Below, piece by piece: positions 36,206 to 47,773 of a DNA stretch of 64,000 bases. This DNA is from Linnemannia schmuckeri. Lineage: Eukaryota > Mortierellomycota > Mortierellomycetes > Mortierellales > Mortierellaceae. Below the pieces are notes generated by a model. It had not been told where the DNA came from. It saw nothing but the letters and a program-made list of their open reading frames with translations, and did no database searches. The DNA lies in contig JANATG010000010.1 of assembly GCA_029449235.1 (NCBI GenBank), positions 124,001 through 188,000 of the forward strand, given 5' to 3'. The number at the start of each line of letters is the position of its first letter. Position 1 is the first letter of the stretch. Made by a program: the position numbers and the translations under genes.

Positions 36206-37741
36206 TTATGAGAGCGCAGGTTTGGGATTCCGATTGAAGAGTATGCTAAAGATGCCAGCTTCCTCTCGTTTTGCTCCACCATTCGGGCCACCTTTTCCTG
36301 ATTCTTTCGTTGATCCAGTCCCCTGAATGGCTGTAGCCCGTGCGACAACTGGACCGGCCTTGTCCACTGTGCCTCCCATGACCTGCAGATCTGCAAAGAT
36401 CTTTTTGGCCTTGACGTCCGGTTGAATTCCGTAGCGCACCATGTCGTTATAGAACCACCGAGCCGTTTGGTGCTGACCGCGTGCGATGCAAGCCTCCATG
36501 AGGTCGCTCCATGCCGTTGTAGGAAAGACCTTGCCGAGGGCCGCATCCTTCTGATCCAGTAGCTTTTGAATCTCTGTGAAATAGCCGTGGTTGGAGAGTC
36601 GCTGGACAAGTGAGAGGGCGGTCTTTGGGTATCGATCCAGTTCGGGTGAGATGTTCCTGCTTGACATCCTATCAATCAATTCGACCGCACTCTCGAGGTC
36701 GTGAGCCCGGTTGACCAAAAAGTTCAGATACGTCCTGTAGGAGAATGAGGCGTTGCTATTGACTGCCATGGAAGTGCTGACTTGAAGTTGTGGTTCGATG
36801 GATCTCCAGATATCATGCACTCGTTCGTTTCCATGATCCAGTTTCTTGCTCGTGCTTCCTCCTCCACTTGCCGCTGTTGAGTCCGTTGAGGATGTTGATG
36901 GCGTAGTCTTGATGTAATATTCCAAAAGCGCACTGAGGTCATAAATGGATTTTGGATGAAGGTTGAGACTGCTCATCTTCTGAACCATAGCTCCTGCGAT
37001 CGCCAGATTGCCTCCTGGTCGAGAATGAGCTCTCGTCATCGCAGCCAGCGTCCGAACAGTAAGCGGTACTCGAAGGGATTCCATATGTTCGAACGCCAGA
37101 GTGGCACGCTTGAGCTCGCCACACTTTATCCACGCCTGGATGATATAGAAATGGTCATCGGACGAGCCATTGGCCTCGAATTCGAGTCGTTCCTGCTCCT
37201 TCTGGATCCAAATAATGTCCTTGTGTTGGATAGCAGCCGCAAGACGTTCTTTTCGAGCGCGTGTCCTTTGACGGGTCAGGGCGTCCTTTTGTGTGTGTGC
37301 TGTCCAATGCTCAATGACTGCTTTGTATCCGTCCTCTGGCTTGTGAATCTGCTCTGCCAATCGTGTTCTGAACGATACCGTCAGCGCCTAGACAGATCCA
37401 ATTAATGGAATGATTAGCAATGGCCAATGGGGGATACACGCTGCCAAGGAGGCAGTAATCCTGGTATGAGCAACTAGAGAGTGGAGAGTAAAGAATACCT
37501 GGTAGAGATCGTCTTCCTCTTTGGAGGAGGAGCGATGTGAGGATCCTGAGGTTGAGAATAAGGCTGTTGTTGCTGGGGTTGACGATATTGCGGGTGTGTG
37601 ATGTGTGGGGTGCAGCCATGCGATGGCCCTGTCGAGTCTTGAAGCGATGCCTGTGGAGACGGACGGACGACGAGTCGCTGCTGTTGACAGGGCGCGTGTG
37701 CCTGATGTGAGCGCGGCCGAGGGGAAGTTTGCAGGGTTCAT
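36206..37741 (-). CDS. Pentatricopeptide-repeat-like protein, probably mitochondrial, 474 aa
   Basis: Two exons on the minus strand, 37499-37741 and 36206-37387, joined in phase 0 (DLYQ to ALTVSFRTRLAEQ) by GTATTC...CTAG. The N-terminus (SAALTSGTRALSTAATRRPS) is Ser/Thr/Arg-rich without acids, a typical mitochondrial presequence. The body has alpha-helical hairpins of PPR type: YIIQAWIKCGELKRATLAFE, LMEACIARGQHQTARWFY and NDMVRYGIQPDVKAKKIFAD, where a PPR helix pair ends in the characteristic GIQPD turn. A Ser/Thr/Gly-rich loop lies mid-protein. PPR proteins bind organellar RNA for processing, stability or translation. The target is unknown. It is divergently arranged with the Osh-like gene. 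Confidence 0.75.
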
Positions 37742-38292
37742 TGCTCAGGCGATACGAGGTGAAGTGAAGGGAGGAAGGCAGGTATGTGTATATGTGTATG
37801 TCTGTGAGCGATGTGATGGTGTGGTGTGGTGATGTGTTGGTGGCAAATAGGTAGAAGGAAGAAAGTCAACGTGAAGGTGTTGCAGTGAAATGCCGAAGTG
37901 TATGTCAGGAGAAAGGGATCCAAGCGGATCCCGCAAAAAAGTGACGTCGCTTTTTATTGCCTAATCGAGCCTAGACTAGCGACCTTCTGTTGACTAAGGG
38001 CAATTCTTTTTGCTCGTCTAGATCCGGGTGGGGATGAGCCGGTAGTGGTTTGCTCTCTGCTGTCTGTGTGCCAGACCCATGTGCTAAATCCACACACGGT
38101 ATGCGCAACTTTTAATTTCCCTTTTCTTTTCTTTTCTTACAAATCCTTCTCTTTCTTTTCCCTTTCCACTTATCCATCCTTTATTGTCGACATCGCTACT
38201 CCTCCCTAGCATCACTCTTTCTCCTTCGCTCCCTCCTCCTTCTTCATCCTCCCATATCTACTACAGCCTCTTGTCTACAGCTGCCTACAACC
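37742..38292. other. Divergent promoter, PPR / Osh-like gene
   Basis: About 550 bp between two starts on opposite strands. It has GT-rich sequence near the PPR start and a CT-rich stretch (38117-38270) before the Osh start. No gene. Confidence 0.5.
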
Positions 38293-41246
38293 ATGAGCAA
38301 GGACAACAGCCATATCGATAGCGACAGTTCCTCCGTCCTCTCGCAGCAGGCACCTCAGAAGGACTCGCTCAAGTCGTTTATCTCCACTCTCGCTACCTTC
38401 AGCGGCGACCTCTCCTCCCTCACCTGCCCCTCCTTCCTCCTCAGCTCAGTCTCCCTCCTCGAATACAGGCAAGCAATCTTCTCTTCACTTTTCTTTTCCT
38501 TGCTCTTTTTTTTTTCACTCGTACTCTACGGAATGAACTGATTCAGTCATTCATGTTCCCCTACCAACAACAAAAACACAAAAAGGAAGCAATGCACCGC
38601 CGCTGACAGACTATAATGCTTGCGCCTTCACTCCCGCTTCCCTTTCTTGTTTCCTTTTCTTCTTCCCATGAAGCATTCTCTTTGTTTTTGTGCGATACCG
38701 CTATCTGTCGTCTATCTGGCACACTCTTCTTGGCCTATCGTTGATTGCCCTTGGCGTGTGGAGTGTGTGTTCGATTAGGCATCCGAGACATTTGTGCGTC
38801 ATGAATGGCATTTGGTGGCAACACCAGAAGTCTTTAGAAACAAAAGACTACAATTATCCCTTTTTATCCCCTTTTATCCCTTTTATCCCTTGTCAACGAC
38901 TCTGTCGTCCCTTGATGTCGTTTTTGGCTGTGGATCTTCTCCACTTCCCCTTTCATTCTATCCCTCAGCCATGTGCAGACCAGAGAACGACCTAAATTGA
39001 TTCTTTCATTGTTGTTGATTGTCTGGTTGTCTGCGCCCATATCTTTTTTCATTTTTTCGTTTTTTCTTTGTCTGCCTGCGCCTTCATTGTCGTGTGTATT
39101 GCGTCGATGATCGATTCTTTCTTTTTATGTCTTCCTTGCTGAAATGCTGTGCAATTGGTCGGGTGTCCTTGTTGAGAAGTGTTGAAGAGGGTTGAAAGAG
39201 AAAACCTCAACCCAGTTGTTTTTACTTTTGGCATTCTTCTGCCTCGTGAATCCATTTTTCTTTGGTCAAGTTTTTCATTGTCTGCTCCGGTGTTTGGTGT
39301 TTGCTTCATGTTCATCAGTCAAAAGCAGAGTACAGATGGCAATTGTCACTTAAGGAACTTCTTTTCTGTTGGCGTCTTTCTCGACGGTCTATAGTAGACT
39401 GATTACGGAGGGAAAAAAAAGGAAAAAAAGGAAAACGTGAAGTGACCCAACAATTGATGACATTGACACGCAGGAAGAGGTGGATAAGGGAACAAAAAGG
39501 AGAGGAAGGATATCACAAACAAATCAGCAGTATAAGTTTTTGTTTTGGGGTTAAAAGAAACGTACATCAAAGGGTTAGAGTTCCTTTTCTGACTACGACC
39601 CCAAACACTTCCTTGCTAACCAGACCAATTTCATCTTTCCTTTTGACCCTTTCCATAGTCAATACTGGGGTGATCACCCCAAGCTGTTTGCTTCGATCTC
39701 AGCAGGAGAAACCCCCGAGGAGCGCCTTTTGAACTGCACACGCTGGTTCATCTCGACACTTTACGGATCCTATTCATCTCGCGCCACCACTGCGGGCATG
39801 GAAAAGAAACCTTACAATCCCATCCTCGGAGAGCAATATTTCGCCCAATGGACTGGAGACGAGGCCACAGGTGACATCGTCCTCACCGCAGAGCAAGTCA
39901 GCCATCACCCTCCTGTAAGTCCGCATCCAACACTCCCTTCCTTCACTGCCTCACCACTTTGCCTGTGTCACAGAGTTTTGAGAAATATCACGAGCCGAAC
40001 AGAGAACTATTTTTTTTTCAATGGACGACACTAAAAAAAAAGAAAAAATAACAAAGCTGGCACCCGAAAAGTTGGCAGGACACTATTGTTGTTGGCACAC
40101 AATTGCTCTCAGGATCATAGACCCATTTTCGTCTTCTTTAGAGTTCACTGGCGGTTCCTTTTGGGTTCAAGCTATCTTTTTGGAACGCTGAAAGGTCGAT
40201 GGGAAACATAACTGGACTTTTTGTCAGTGCTACTGGAGGACAACTCGGACATTGATATGGAAGGCTTGGGAGTACGTGACTAATTGTATTCTCGCCAAGC
40301 ACACAATAGCAACAACAACACCAACAACAGCATGTGGTCACACACAAGTACAGAAGAACAACAAACGAGTAGAACGGCAAGAGGATTTTATGTTTTTCCT
40401 TCTTCATTGCGTAATACTCTCTCACTTTGCATGATCCTCGTCTCGCTTTTATCTGCGGAATAGATTTTGGGATTCCACTTGGAGAACAAGAAGGCAGGCG
40501 TGATTCTGGAGGGGCACTGCGGGCAGAAATCCCGGTTTGCAATGCCAGCAGGAATCGACGTTCACCAGACGGGACATGCGATCGTGACTTTGCCTAACCA
40601 CAACAACGAGACCTACCTGATCACCTTACCCTCACTCAACATCCGCGGAATCGTGACAGGACGGCCCTCGGTTGAACTGTCGGGAGCTACCCATATTGTC
40701 AGCAGCGCAGGCATGATTGCTTCGATCGAGTACAGCACTAAGGGCTATTTTTCGGGAGAGCGTAACAGTTTCAAGGCGACGTTGAAGCCTCTGGATGGTG
40801 GCGACCCCTTCTACACCGCCCAGGGTGTCTGGAGCGGCGTGTCAAATTATGTCGACCTCACGAAGGGTGATGGCGAGTCGAAATTGTTCTTTGATTCGTT
40901 GGCAGACAAGCCTGTGGCGCCCGAGCTGAAGCCCAAGGAAGAGATGGGACCTTTGGAGTCGCATAGGCTGTGGTCCAATGTTACACATGCTATCAATACC
41001 AAGGACTACGGAACTGCATCCAGGGAAAAGTCCAAGATCGAGGATGCGCAGCGCGTGTTGGCCAAGGCCCGGAAAGAGAGGGGAGAGACCCAGGCTGATG
41101 CGCTCAAGCTCTTCGTCCTGGTCGACGAGGATGCCGATGCCACTGGAAAGGCCTTCCAGGCTTTGCGGGAGGACTTGTTCGATGCTGTTGGAACCAAGGC
41201 CTTGCGAGAGGATGAGAAGCGACCCCATTGGAGACTCCGCAAGTAA
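38293..41246 (+). CDS. Oxysterol-binding-protein-related lipid transfer protein, Osh6/7-like, 404 aa
   Basis: Three exons: 38293-38468, 39659-39914, 40464-41246. The family fingerprint EQVSHHPP ends exon 2, and NPILGEQY precedes it. There is no PH or ankyrin region, so this is a short ORD-only protein. Features near the N-terminus (FSGDLSSLTCPSFLLS, then EYSQYWGDHP) and later (EYSTKGYFSGERNSFKATL) resemble yeast Osh6/Osh7 and related fungal proteins. Those exchange phosphatidylserine for PI4P at ER-plasma membrane contacts; substrate specificity here is inferred. Intron 1 (1190 bp) begins GCAAGC rather than GT; the join to SQYW is forced by the conserved protein, so it is a GC-AG intron. The C-terminus is highly charged and ends HWRLRK. 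Its stop lies 177 bp from that of the NAD kinase on the other strand. Confidence 0.88.
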
Positions 41247-41423
41247 ACCATCTTTACTTGCGTGTTTTCGTCATCTTTCTTTTCCTTTTCTTTTCATTCT
41301 ATTTGTTCTCCATATTTTACGCATGCCATCATTTCATCGTTTTGTCGTAGACTTGATAAAAATAACAAAACATACTACATTTTAATTGACAAAATACACG
41401 TTTCTTTCTGATTGACAAAAATT

Positions 41424-43971
41424 TTAAAGATGGGATTCAAGAGGCTTCTGGAGGACACGACTGTTCCAGTTCAAGACCTGGGTCAAGCCCGTAAACCAAT
41501 CGGTGCTCTGGTCCCGACGACAGATGGTTGCGGCTGGGTATCGAGAGGCTGTGATCATGACCGAGTCGCCCTTGCCCAGCTCTTGACGGTGTCGGCCATC
41601 GAATGATGCCCACGCTGTTGTCCTGCTTGCTGCCGGTACTAATGTTTCAAAATATCGAAAAAGAAGAATGTGTCAATCGTATGTTAACCTATTGTTCATC
41701 GTCAAGCGGGATCGAAAGTCGACAAGGTTAACGGTGAGTGATACATACCACAGACGCGCAGATGCTTTGTTCCTGGAATGATCATGGGCCGTGCGGTCAA
41801 GGAATGTGGAGCGATCGGAGAGATAATGACCGAGTTCTTGTCCGGATGGATCAATGACCCGCCAATAGATAACTAGATCCGAAAATTTGCAACTACGTTA
41901 GTTCTTTTACATACACGCCAGTGTCATTCAAATTACACCAACACTTCGAGAGGATTTTCATCATTACCGAATAGGCAGTGGATCCGGTGGCAGTGGCAAT
42001 GACGAGTCCGTCGGCCAAGATGGTGGTGACATGGTTCCCGTCCACAAACAACTCCAACTGCAGCATTCCAGCATTTGAGCCGCGGTCAATGGTCACCTCA
42101 TTCAGCACCTGCCAGGTGTCCGTCGGCTGAATCATTTCCTCGCCGCCCGCTCCCCCTACGCCAATGCCAATGCCACTGACACTATCGCGACGTGTTGAGG
42201 GGTTGGGTACCATTTTAAGCAAAGTGTGTCCTTGCTCATGACAAACGCCCAGGTCCATAACCTCAGTCCCACGCTTGGAATCCATCTCTTTGACGCGACG
42301 CATAATCTCGGCCTTTTGGCGGGATTCTACACGTTGACGATGCGACTCGCCTCCATCGTCATCGCTGTCGTCTGAGCCGTCTGCGGTTGTGGAGGACGAA
42401 GTTAACGTTGTTACAGATACAGTGCTGGTGCTGTGTGCATCCAGTCCGTTGGCGGTCAGCAACTGGTCAGGTTGTTTTTGAAGTGGGCTGTAGATGTTTG
42501 GACCCTCCTCGTACTTGTAGACGGAGCATTGGAGACGCATCCTGATGTTCAAGTTCATCCCTTCGCCTCGGATAATGTTGGTCATTGTCGGTCGGTAGGT
42601 GTCGAAACAAAAGTTGGTCAAGAATCCCAGACTTCCCAAGTGGAACTAACATACCGATTAATTACAAGCGACATTCCTTGTCAGTTCTGGGTCGATTCTG
42701 TGACATAACCAGACAGCAAACGCTTCGAGGTCTAATCATTACACTCTTACCGCAACGATGGGCGGCACACGCTGTTGAAACATCCAGGTTGTATAGAGCA
42801 CAGTGCCATCACCCCCCAAAGTGACCGCCAGATGAATCTGTTTGTCCTTGCAGGTTTGACATTCCTTTGTCCAGAACTGCAATCGGTCCTCCCATGAGGG
42901 GTTCTGATCCAGAATCTCTTGGTACTTGAACGAGGATCGACCCTGCAGTTTCTTGTCGACAAAGAGTGTGATCCCAGGGAAGGTGTCAAGCAACCAGACT
43001 GATAGCTCCTTTGTCAGCTTGGACAGTTTTGGGTCGGGCTTTGTCACAATCAAGATGTTGGAGATCGGAGGCAACTATGATCGAAGAGTGAAATAGGTTT
43101 GTTAGATCGAGCGAAGAGCCATTAGGGGGAAAGGAAAGATAATATATTACATCATGGCAGGGCACCATACCTTGACGACAGTCCGGCTAAGATGGTCAAA
43201 AGCATCCATGACCTTCTCGTATCTACAGAGTAGTGACAGAATCATCACTCGCGTTAGCGAAATGTAGCTCTTGCTCCTCTTTCCTGACGATGACGTGTCT
43301 CCTTCTGATCTCTCAGACTTGCCTATGCATGAGCGTTCCAAGTTGGGTTGTTGGTTCGTCGGCCTATTTGTTCAAGATTGAGAATAAACAAGCATGAGCG
43401 ATCCGACCGCCGCATTCCTACTCCATATCCGAGAATGCCTATGGTGCACGGTGCTTACACTGCAGGTGAATCCAGATTGAATATGCACCACGCCGCTCTT
43501 GTTCACGACCTGCAACAGAATATGTTCACAATCTTTGTCATCTGTCAGGTACAAATGCGATGACAAATTAGTGCTTTGTTTAAAGAAAAGTAGCTACAGT
43601 AGCTACTACTTTTATCGACACCGACTGCCATTGCTCGCTTCCTGGTGTGAACAATAACAACCATACCTCGTCGAATCTCAATCCAGTCGCCGTCGCTATC
43701 GAGCCACCGGAGTGTCGGAGCCGCAGTCGACGTGGAAGTCGGCTTCAGTGCGTCTGGGAACTCGCTTGAGAATCTTGCGTAAATGGTGGCTGGCCGAAGG
43801 TCTATCAAAAGTCAAGAAGTTTAAAAGGAACGCGTTAAACGTCATTGCATTCGACGAGTTTATTTTCTTACCTGCTCTCGACAATTGAATGAGTTGATTA
43901 AATGACTGTTTACCAGGGACTTGGACATGGACACTATGTGAACCATGGGTGAACTTGAGTCGAAGAGTCAT
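41424..43971 (-). CDS. NAD kinase with N-terminal PB1-like domain, 583 aa
   Basis: Nine exons on the minus strand: 43872-43971, 43667-43801, 43459-43541, 43323-43363, 43171-43222, 42751-43074, 41968-42645, 41749-41872, 41424-41638. The frame closes exactly. Exons 6-9 are a canonical ATP-NAD kinase: NILIVTKPDPKL, TLGGDGTVLYTTW (the GGDG diphosphate site), FHLGSLGFLTNF, TATGSTAYS and a C-terminal DWFTGLTQVLNWN. The enzyme makes NADP+ from NAD+ and ATP. An acidic/Ser-rich insertion (DGSDDSDDDGG) sits between catalytic segments. Exons 1-3 encode MTLRLKFTHGSHSVHVQVPG and WLDSDGDWIEIRR, which read as a PB1 domain with basic cluster and OPCA-like acidic motif. The exon 4 donor is GC (GCAAGT). A start at 44106 would add 45 residues; I prefer 43971 because the PB1 strand begins there. 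Confidence 0.85.
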
Positions 43972-44366
43972 CAGAGAGTGTAGGAACAAAGTAGCGTGAG
44001 TCGTCGAATGTGAATTGAGCAGGGTGTGAATGAGAGTTGCAGGAGGAAGGGAGAAGAAAGAAGAAGGAAGAGTGTGAGACGCTGTTTGAGCAAGCGGAAG
44101 AGACATAAAGAGAAGAAAAGGTTTGAGCTGCGGTGGCAGTCACTTCGATCATTTTATTTTTGAGTGCCGGATTTCCGAGTGACTGATGAACGGCTGATGA
44201 AAAAGATGCCGGATCATGGACGCGTAACATAGATACGGAAGGCAGATCGAAGATGAACGGGTTTATTATTGTGTGCATATACGTAGCAGACAAGGATTAG
44301 ATAGGTATGTAGTAAAATGAAGGGCAGAGTCAGGGTCCAAAGGGAGCGTATCTGTGGAAACAAAAG
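43972..44366. other. Short spacer upstream of the NAD kinase
   Basis: Holds the NAD kinase leader (44106 is an alternative ATG in the same frame) and the 3' UTR of the next minus-strand gene. No separate gene. Confidence 0.5.
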
Positions 44367-45942
44367 TTATTCCTCGATCAGGTAGTCGTAGCCGTAGGCT
44401 TACAAAATAGAGAACAACAAAGTATAGTAAGTATTGACATATGTTGACACAACAACCATGACATCTACTTCCAATTAGTCATTCTTACCCATGATGCCTT
44501 GCATATAGCAGCCCAGAGTGATGCCGCCACCAACTCTGGACACCCAATGGTCGAACCGAGTAAAGAACGCAAGGGTATAAAACAACTGCCAGTGATGAGG
44601 ATGGAAGAATCCGGGGACCGCTGCCGCCCAGACATAGGGCGCATATGGTTGAATCGAAACCTGAGGCTCAGGCGCTATAACATCCAATGCATCGCCCGTT
44701 GCGGGGTGTTGTGGTTGTTGCTCTGTCGAAGGAGAAAGAAACGCGTTATTGCCTTGTTGCTGCAGTTGCTGCTGGGTATAATGATTGTTTGGATATATGA
44801 GGTTGTCATAGCTTCCAGTACGACTGACATGTTGGCTACCATTTTGTTGATCGCCCTCAAGCTGGACGACGACTGTACCTGCTGGCTGTTGGGCTTGCTG
44901 AAGTTGCACCCCTGTAGACTCTCCAACTGCTGGCGATGCTGCCGGAGGATCAATGGTCTTTTGCTTGGCAGCCGCGAGCTTTTGTTGCTTCTCAAAGTTC
45001 TTCTTGGCCACATAGGCTTCCCTTCTCCACTTCAGGTTGAGCATCCAGTTGTATAACTTTGACAATCCAAATATGTCGTTGTTCTGCTGCTTAACACAGG
45101 CGTATCCGATCAAGGTTAAGAAGACGGGGATCAAAAGTCCGAGAAGATAGTATCCCAAGAAGCCAGGCACGGTCCGATTGAGGATGACTCCAAGGTAGAT
45201 ATGGTATCCAGCAAAGGCAAGGACCACAGCCGTAGCGCCAGCAAAAAGGGCATACATCCCGAAGGGCCAAGTCTTCCATGATGGCAGAGAGGTCTTTGCA
45301 AAGTCAAGTTCAGCAATCAACTATGATAAGAGGAGGAAAAAAAGATCAGCTGGGTTAGGAAGTGCTATACGTCAGTGAATGAAGCTCGATGATGTATCTT
45401 TGACACCATTTTTGAAGAGAGCCCAGCAAAACATGAACAGAGGAGTAGATGCACCAGCGCAAGGGTCCAATTGAGCAAACTGCGAAGTGTTCTTACAGAG
45501 TAAGTTGGCCAAGTAATCCAGAATGCAAGGATCGTGATCCAACTATGAGCAACAAAGAAAAAAAAAAGAGAAAGGTTTAGATCTCAATTGGAGAAAGCAG
45601 AGTACCCACATTCAGCCATAGGTGACCGGAGCCCCATAGAGAAGCCAGTAGATCAATCGAAAGGGCTGTTAGAACTTGAACTTACTTCAGGGTCTGGGCA
45701 TAGTTGCCAAAGATAAAGACAATCAAACCATAAGATGTCGCATGCAGGACGTCCTGGTAATGTCTGGCTGGTCGCTTGGCTCGGTGTTCCCAGTTGAAGA
45801 CGGTGGCGACAAAGACGTAGACAGGGTATGGGATGAGGACCGTGGCGAGCATGAAGTAGATGAACATGATGGGGTCGAAGGATCCGACCCAGTTGGTCAT
45901 GCCACAGGTGTCGAAATCAGGTTCCATTGGAGTCCAGCCCAT
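44367..45942 (-). CDS. Uncharacterised polytopic membrane protein with HPHHWQ motif, 388 aa
   Basis: Four exons on the minus strand: 45686-45942, 45497-45542, 44489-45320, 44367-44398. The GT-AG introns keep frame; the last exon encodes only AYGYDYLIEE. Roughly seven hydrophobic spans are visible, including FDPIMFIYFMLATVLIPYPV, ITILAFWITWPTYS, GMYALFAGATAVVLAFAG, GYYLLGLLIPVFLTLIGYA and VWAAAVPGFF. A Gln/Ser-rich hydrophilic loop of about 115 residues, low in complexity, splits the membrane regions. After it comes PGFFHPHHWQLFYTLAFFTR and GGGITLGCYMQGIMG, a His-rich stretch that looks conserved and could bind metal or haem. I recall similar motifs only in unnamed proteins and assign no function. 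Confidence 0.75.
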
Positions 45943-46324
45943 GTTGAATGAATGTTCGTGAAGGGTTAAAGAACAGAAGGAGGAGAGAGAGAAGTTGTTG
46001 TTGTGGAGAAAGACGAACAAGGACGACGAGAGACGCTGGTTTATGTACAAAAAAAAAAAAAAAAAAAAAAGAAAGAAAAAAAAATAGCGAAGAGTGATTA
46101 AGGTATTTTTGGGCGAAAGAGTGGTAGTTTGGATAAGCAATTGGAAGCCAGGAACAACCGCCGGGCGGGCGGAAAAGAGAAACCTGGAGGGTTATGATGT
46201 GTAAAGAGAGGAGAGAGAAGGACCGGATTGAGAGTGAGCCCTAGGATGACGAAAGGGGGTATCGAGGTGGAGAATGAATGGGAGGGATGGATGATCCAAT
46301 GGCGTGAAGAAAGGAGTGTAAAAG

Positions 46325-46358
<34 letters not shown>

Positions 46359-47049
46359 CGTAAAGTGAACGACAACAGAAAAAAAAAATTGGGATGCGTC
46401 CTGTCGCTGCTATTGCATGATTGACTGTATCATAAAAAAGGAAGAGAGGAAGAGAGGTTGGCAATTGGGACCGGAATGGGGTCAAAACATGACGGCAAGC
46501 GTAAGGGTGCAAAGGGGAGGTTTGCAACGAAGCTGTTCTTTAGACCAAGGGCGGCAAAGTAAAGGGGCAAAAAGCGATCTAAGCGATCTCATGTCACTGT
46601 TGGTGAGTGTGACCTCCGTACGCTCCACTTTTCTGCAGTTGCCGATAAAAAAGTTCATACTCCAGCTTGGGAGATTCATGCGCTGGCCACTTGATGGTCC
46701 GATGACACTCCTTAAACATACATACTTCAGGCTGCAGAGTGGCAACGCATTCCACTGTATAGGCCGATACCTGTGCACAAAGTGAAAAAAAATTAGCGCG
46801 TGCAATTAGAGATCCGTCGTTGGGTTATGTCAATTAGGTAGGGTTCCACATCCTCCACTTCCCACGGTCAAATCACTTTCCCACAGCGGAGGGTGCCCAC
46901 ACCTCCTCCACTTTTCTGAAGAAAGAAGGACTTTTTGTTTTCTTTTTTTTTCTTTCTTTCCTCTTCACCTTCCTCTTCCATCCCTCTGGTAAGAACACCC
47001 TCTTGCTCTCTCTCTCTCTCTCTCTCTCTTTCGATTTACCTTGCACTCG
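45943..47049. other. Divergent spacer with A tract and GAAA microsatellite
   Basis: Contains an A-rich tract (46050-46084), a GAAA microsatellite (46326-46358) and a CT microsatellite (47007-47029) near the next gene. No supported coding sequence. Confidence 0.55.
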
Positions 47050-47647
47050 ATGTCAATCTCGCTCTTAATTGCAGCTCGATCCTTCGCAAGACCCTTCTTC
47101 GCTCAATCAACAAGACAACTGTCTCAAGTCACACGTCTAACCAGTATCTCGTCTCTTCCTACCACCTCCCTTGCTCTCGCCTCCTTCTCCTTCTCACGAC
47201 ATAACTACTCAACTACCGGAAACAGCACTACACAAAAAAAGGAAATGACCCTCCAGAAGTTGACCGCCCAGGAACAGACCGACGCTCTTGCCAAGCTCTC
47301 TGCTTGGTCCCTCGTCGATGGCCGCGAGGCCATCAAGCGCACCCTCACTTTCAAGGACTTCAACGAGGCCTTTGGCTTTATGTCCCGCGTCGCCCTCTAC
47401 GCCGACAAGCACGACCACCATCCCGAGTGGTTTAACGTAAATGGACTCTTTAGTTTGCATAAACAGGCGTCAGATCTTATTGTCGCGAGTAGAATATTGG
47501 ACTCGTCCATTAACGATTCTTTTTTCTTTTTTCTGAGAATAGGTCTACAACCGTGTCGAGGTCACCTTGGCCACTCATGACGTCCAGGGCTTGTCCATTC
47601 GTGATGTCAAGCTCGCCCAGTTCATTGACGAGATCTCCAAGCAATAA
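47050..47647 (+). CDS. Pterin-4a-carbinolamine dehydratase, 163 aa
   Basis: Two exons, 47050-47436 and 47543-47647, joined in phase 0 (PEWFN to VYNRVEV). The C-terminal 98 residues are a complete PCD/DCoH domain: GREAIKRTLTFKDFNEAFGF, MSRVALYADKHDHHPEWFN with the active-site His cluster, and THDVQGLSIRDVKLAQFID. The enzyme dehydrates 4a-hydroxytetrahydrobiopterin during recycling of the cofactor used by aromatic amino acid hydroxylases. About 65 residues precede the domain; they are rich in Arg, Ser and Thr (FARPFFAQSTRQLSQVTR) and look like a mitochondrial presequence. An internal in-frame ATG at 47245 in the context AAGGAAATGA would give the bare cytosolic enzyme. Confidence 0.9.
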
Positions 47648-47773
47648 ACCCATTGTTTTTTATCCAACAAACAAACGATCGTCCAATAATTGCGCCAGGA
47701 GTGGAAAAGTCGACAAAAGCAGGAAATATCAGATTGCATCGTACCACTGTTTATTACACCTCCGGCAGGACAA

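Noticed and set aside
36106..36675. Minus-strand open frame overlapping the PPR gene end
   Set aside because: Different frame from the PPR protein, which has the conserved helical repeats. A shadow frame.
44499..45056. Plus-strand open frame opposite the HPHHWQ membrane protein
   Set aside because: Shadow of the Gln/Ser-rich loop; no support of its own.
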